DNA from: Prorocentrum cordatum
Lineage: Eukaryota > Sar > Dinophyceae > Prorocentrales > Prorocentraceae
Direction: 5' to 3'
DNA length: 64,000 nucleotides
Assembly (NCBI GenBank): GCA_963575745.1
Contig: CAUYUJ010019947.1
Location: 90,001-154,000 of the forward strand
The notes under the pieces are model-generated. The model did not search any database, was not told where the DNA came from, and saw only the letters and a program-made list of their open reading frames with translations. The position numbers were made by a program, and so were the translations under genes. This document shows, piece by piece, positions 62,768-64,000 of this stretch (positions within the stretch are counted from its first letter, which is position 1; each line of letters opens with the position of its first letter).

Positions 62768-63735
62768 ATCCTGTGATGTTGGGTCTTCGATTTGAAGAGA
62801 AAACGCCCCGCGTTCCTCCTCCTCTCCTCTCTTCTCGTCTCCTCCTCCCCTTCCTCCCCCTCCCTCCTCCCATCCCCCCCGCCCATTACAGCGCTTCGTG
62901 GCCTCATAAGGAACTCCTTCGAAGGCACCAATGGCGCAGTTCGAATGTGGTTCGTGCGCCCAGGTGCAGCGTTTCGCGGCCCCATGAGGCGCTCCGCCGA
63001 GGGTCCCAGTGGCGGATCTCGCATGCGGCTCTTGCGCCCACTGCGGTGTTTCGTGGCCCCGTAGGGAGCTTCACCGACGGTCCCAAGAGCGAATCTCGCA
63101 TGCGTTTTCTGCGCCACTTACAGCGTTTCGTGGCCTCATAAGGAGTTCCACCGACAACGTTTCGTGGCCCCATACGGAACTCACCCGAAGGTCCCAATGG
63201 CGGAACTCGCATGCGGTTCCTGCGCCCAGTGCGGTGCTTCGCGGCACCATAGGGAACCCCACCGAAGGCCCCCCGTGGCGGAACTCGCACGCGGTTCCTG
63301 CGCGCCGAATGCAACGTTTCGTGGCATCGTGGGAGATCCACCGAAGCGTCCAGTGGCGGAACTCGCATGCGGTTCTGCGTCCAGTACAGCGTTTCGTGGC
63401 CCAGCAGGGAGCTCCACCGAAGGTCCCAAAGGCGAAGCTGGCATGCGGTTCCTGCGCCCAGTGCTGCATTTCGTGGCCCAGCAGGGAGCTCCACCGAAAG
63501 TCCAATTGGCGGAACTCGCATGCGTATCCTGCGCCCGGTGCAGCGTTTCGCGGCCCCATAAGGCTCCCCGCCGAACGTTTCAATGGCGGAACTCGCACGC
63601 GGTTCCTGCGCCTAATGCAGCGTCGCTTCGTGGCCCCATGGGGTGCTCCACCGAAGGTCCCAGTGGCGGAACTCGCATGCGGTTCCTGCGCCCAGTGCTG
63701 TGCTTCGTGGCCCCGTAGGGGGCGTACTTTTCACG
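62768..63735 (-). repeat. satellite array, right inverted arm
   Basis: On the plus strand, CATCCTGTGATGTTGGGTC and a pyrimidine tract (62768-62887) lead into about 11 units of 75-80 bp (GTTTCGTGGCCCCATAGGGA, GCTCCACCGAAGGTCCCAGT, GGCGGAACTCGCATGCGGTT, CCTGCGCCCAGTGC). This is the complement of the left array's core (GCATGCG..CCACTGGG.CCTTCGGTGGAGC), with a shorter spacer per unit and more divergence between units. Confidence 0.9.
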
Positions 63736-63859
63736 CGCTTTGTGGCCCCGTAGCCTGAGCGCGAGTGGTCCACAGCCATGCCTGCTCTCGGTCCTGTAGG
63801 CTCTCGCCCTGGGCCGTCGGCTGTCCGGAGCGCCGCTCCCTCGGCCGACGTCGCCCAGG

Positions 63860-64000
63860 CATGATCCTGGGCTGCGGCGTCACGAGGTCGGGAACGGCAA
63901 GGAGGGCGGCGACTGGTGGCTGGAGCTCTACGCGCTGCTCGCGCGCGCCGTCCGCCACGAGTCACGAGGGCATCCTGCTCATGCGGGCGCCACGGATCGA
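63860..64000 (+). other. coding-like stretch at the right edge, unrecognised
   Basis: A plus frame reads HEVGNGKEGGDWWLELYALL and ARAVRHESRG and runs off the window. It is short but has balanced composition. It may be an exon of a gene continuing to the right. Confidence 0.25.

Noticed and set aside
1-64000. tRNA, rRNA and spliced-leader RNA genes
   Set aside because: I looked for the tRNA T-loop pattern, conserved rRNA boxes and a leader followed by GT; none was convincing.

Overview
The window reads as nuclear DNA of a dinoflagellate. The strongest evidence is a 17-base exact match, on the minus strand at 37749-37733, to the start of the dinoflagellate trans-spliced leader (TCCGTAGCCATTTTGGC), directly upstream of a small open frame. 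A second near-match (12424-12445, + strand) lies 103 bases before a retroelement gag-like gene. GC-rich sequence, very heavy TCC/GGA/TCG microsatellites, sparse and frame-broken coding, and several retroelement types known from dinoflagellates all agree. I cannot name genus or species.

Layout. 0-4.7 kb: GC-rich, decayed coding-like stretches. 4.7-10.6 kb: microsatellites enclosing captured coding pieces (a tandem RNase H fragment, an unrecognised segment between 20-bp direct repeats). 10.6-12.3 kb: dispersed repeats. 12.4-20.8 kb: a plus-strand retroelement with leader relic, gag-like gene split by introns with terminal inverted repeats (TIRs), CCHC-like knuckle, decayed methyltransferase-like domain, intact reverse transcriptase-RNase H, and hairpin-rich 3' region. 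21.8-25.2 kb: minus-strand decayed LINE-like reverse transcriptase copy. 25.3-33.9 kb: a long minus-strand unit with a Copia-type Gag, a CCHC knuckle, a Cys/His exon and a Tpt1/KptA (RNA 2'-phosphotransferase) domain; fourteen small hairpins, mostly with GNRA-type loops, are scattered through it. 34-42.4 kb: microsatellites, collagen-like minisatellites, palindromes and a composite dispersed element. 42.8-48.1 kb: a frame-broken KDZ/CxC-type transposase and, on the same strand, a long intact gene with a degenerate P-loop and a probable inverted-repeat intron. 48.1-59 kb: simple-sequence arrays and dispersed repeats. 59.2-63.7 kb: a foldback-like structure, two inverted satellite arrays around a 1.7-kb centre.

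Almost all recognisable coding belongs to mobile elements. The intact frames are the reverse transcriptase-RNase H (18042-19766) and the 2.3-kb frame at 45740-48067. Most others carry one to four frameshifts, from decay or uncorrected assembly indels. The most unusual features are (1) TIR introns whose exon-intron unit has been tandemly duplicated seven times in frame, (2) the dispersed hairpin family with paired changes in its stem, (3) spliced-leader relics next to start codons, and (4) the foldback-like structure. All family assignments are by eye from motifs and remembered family features; no database search was run.
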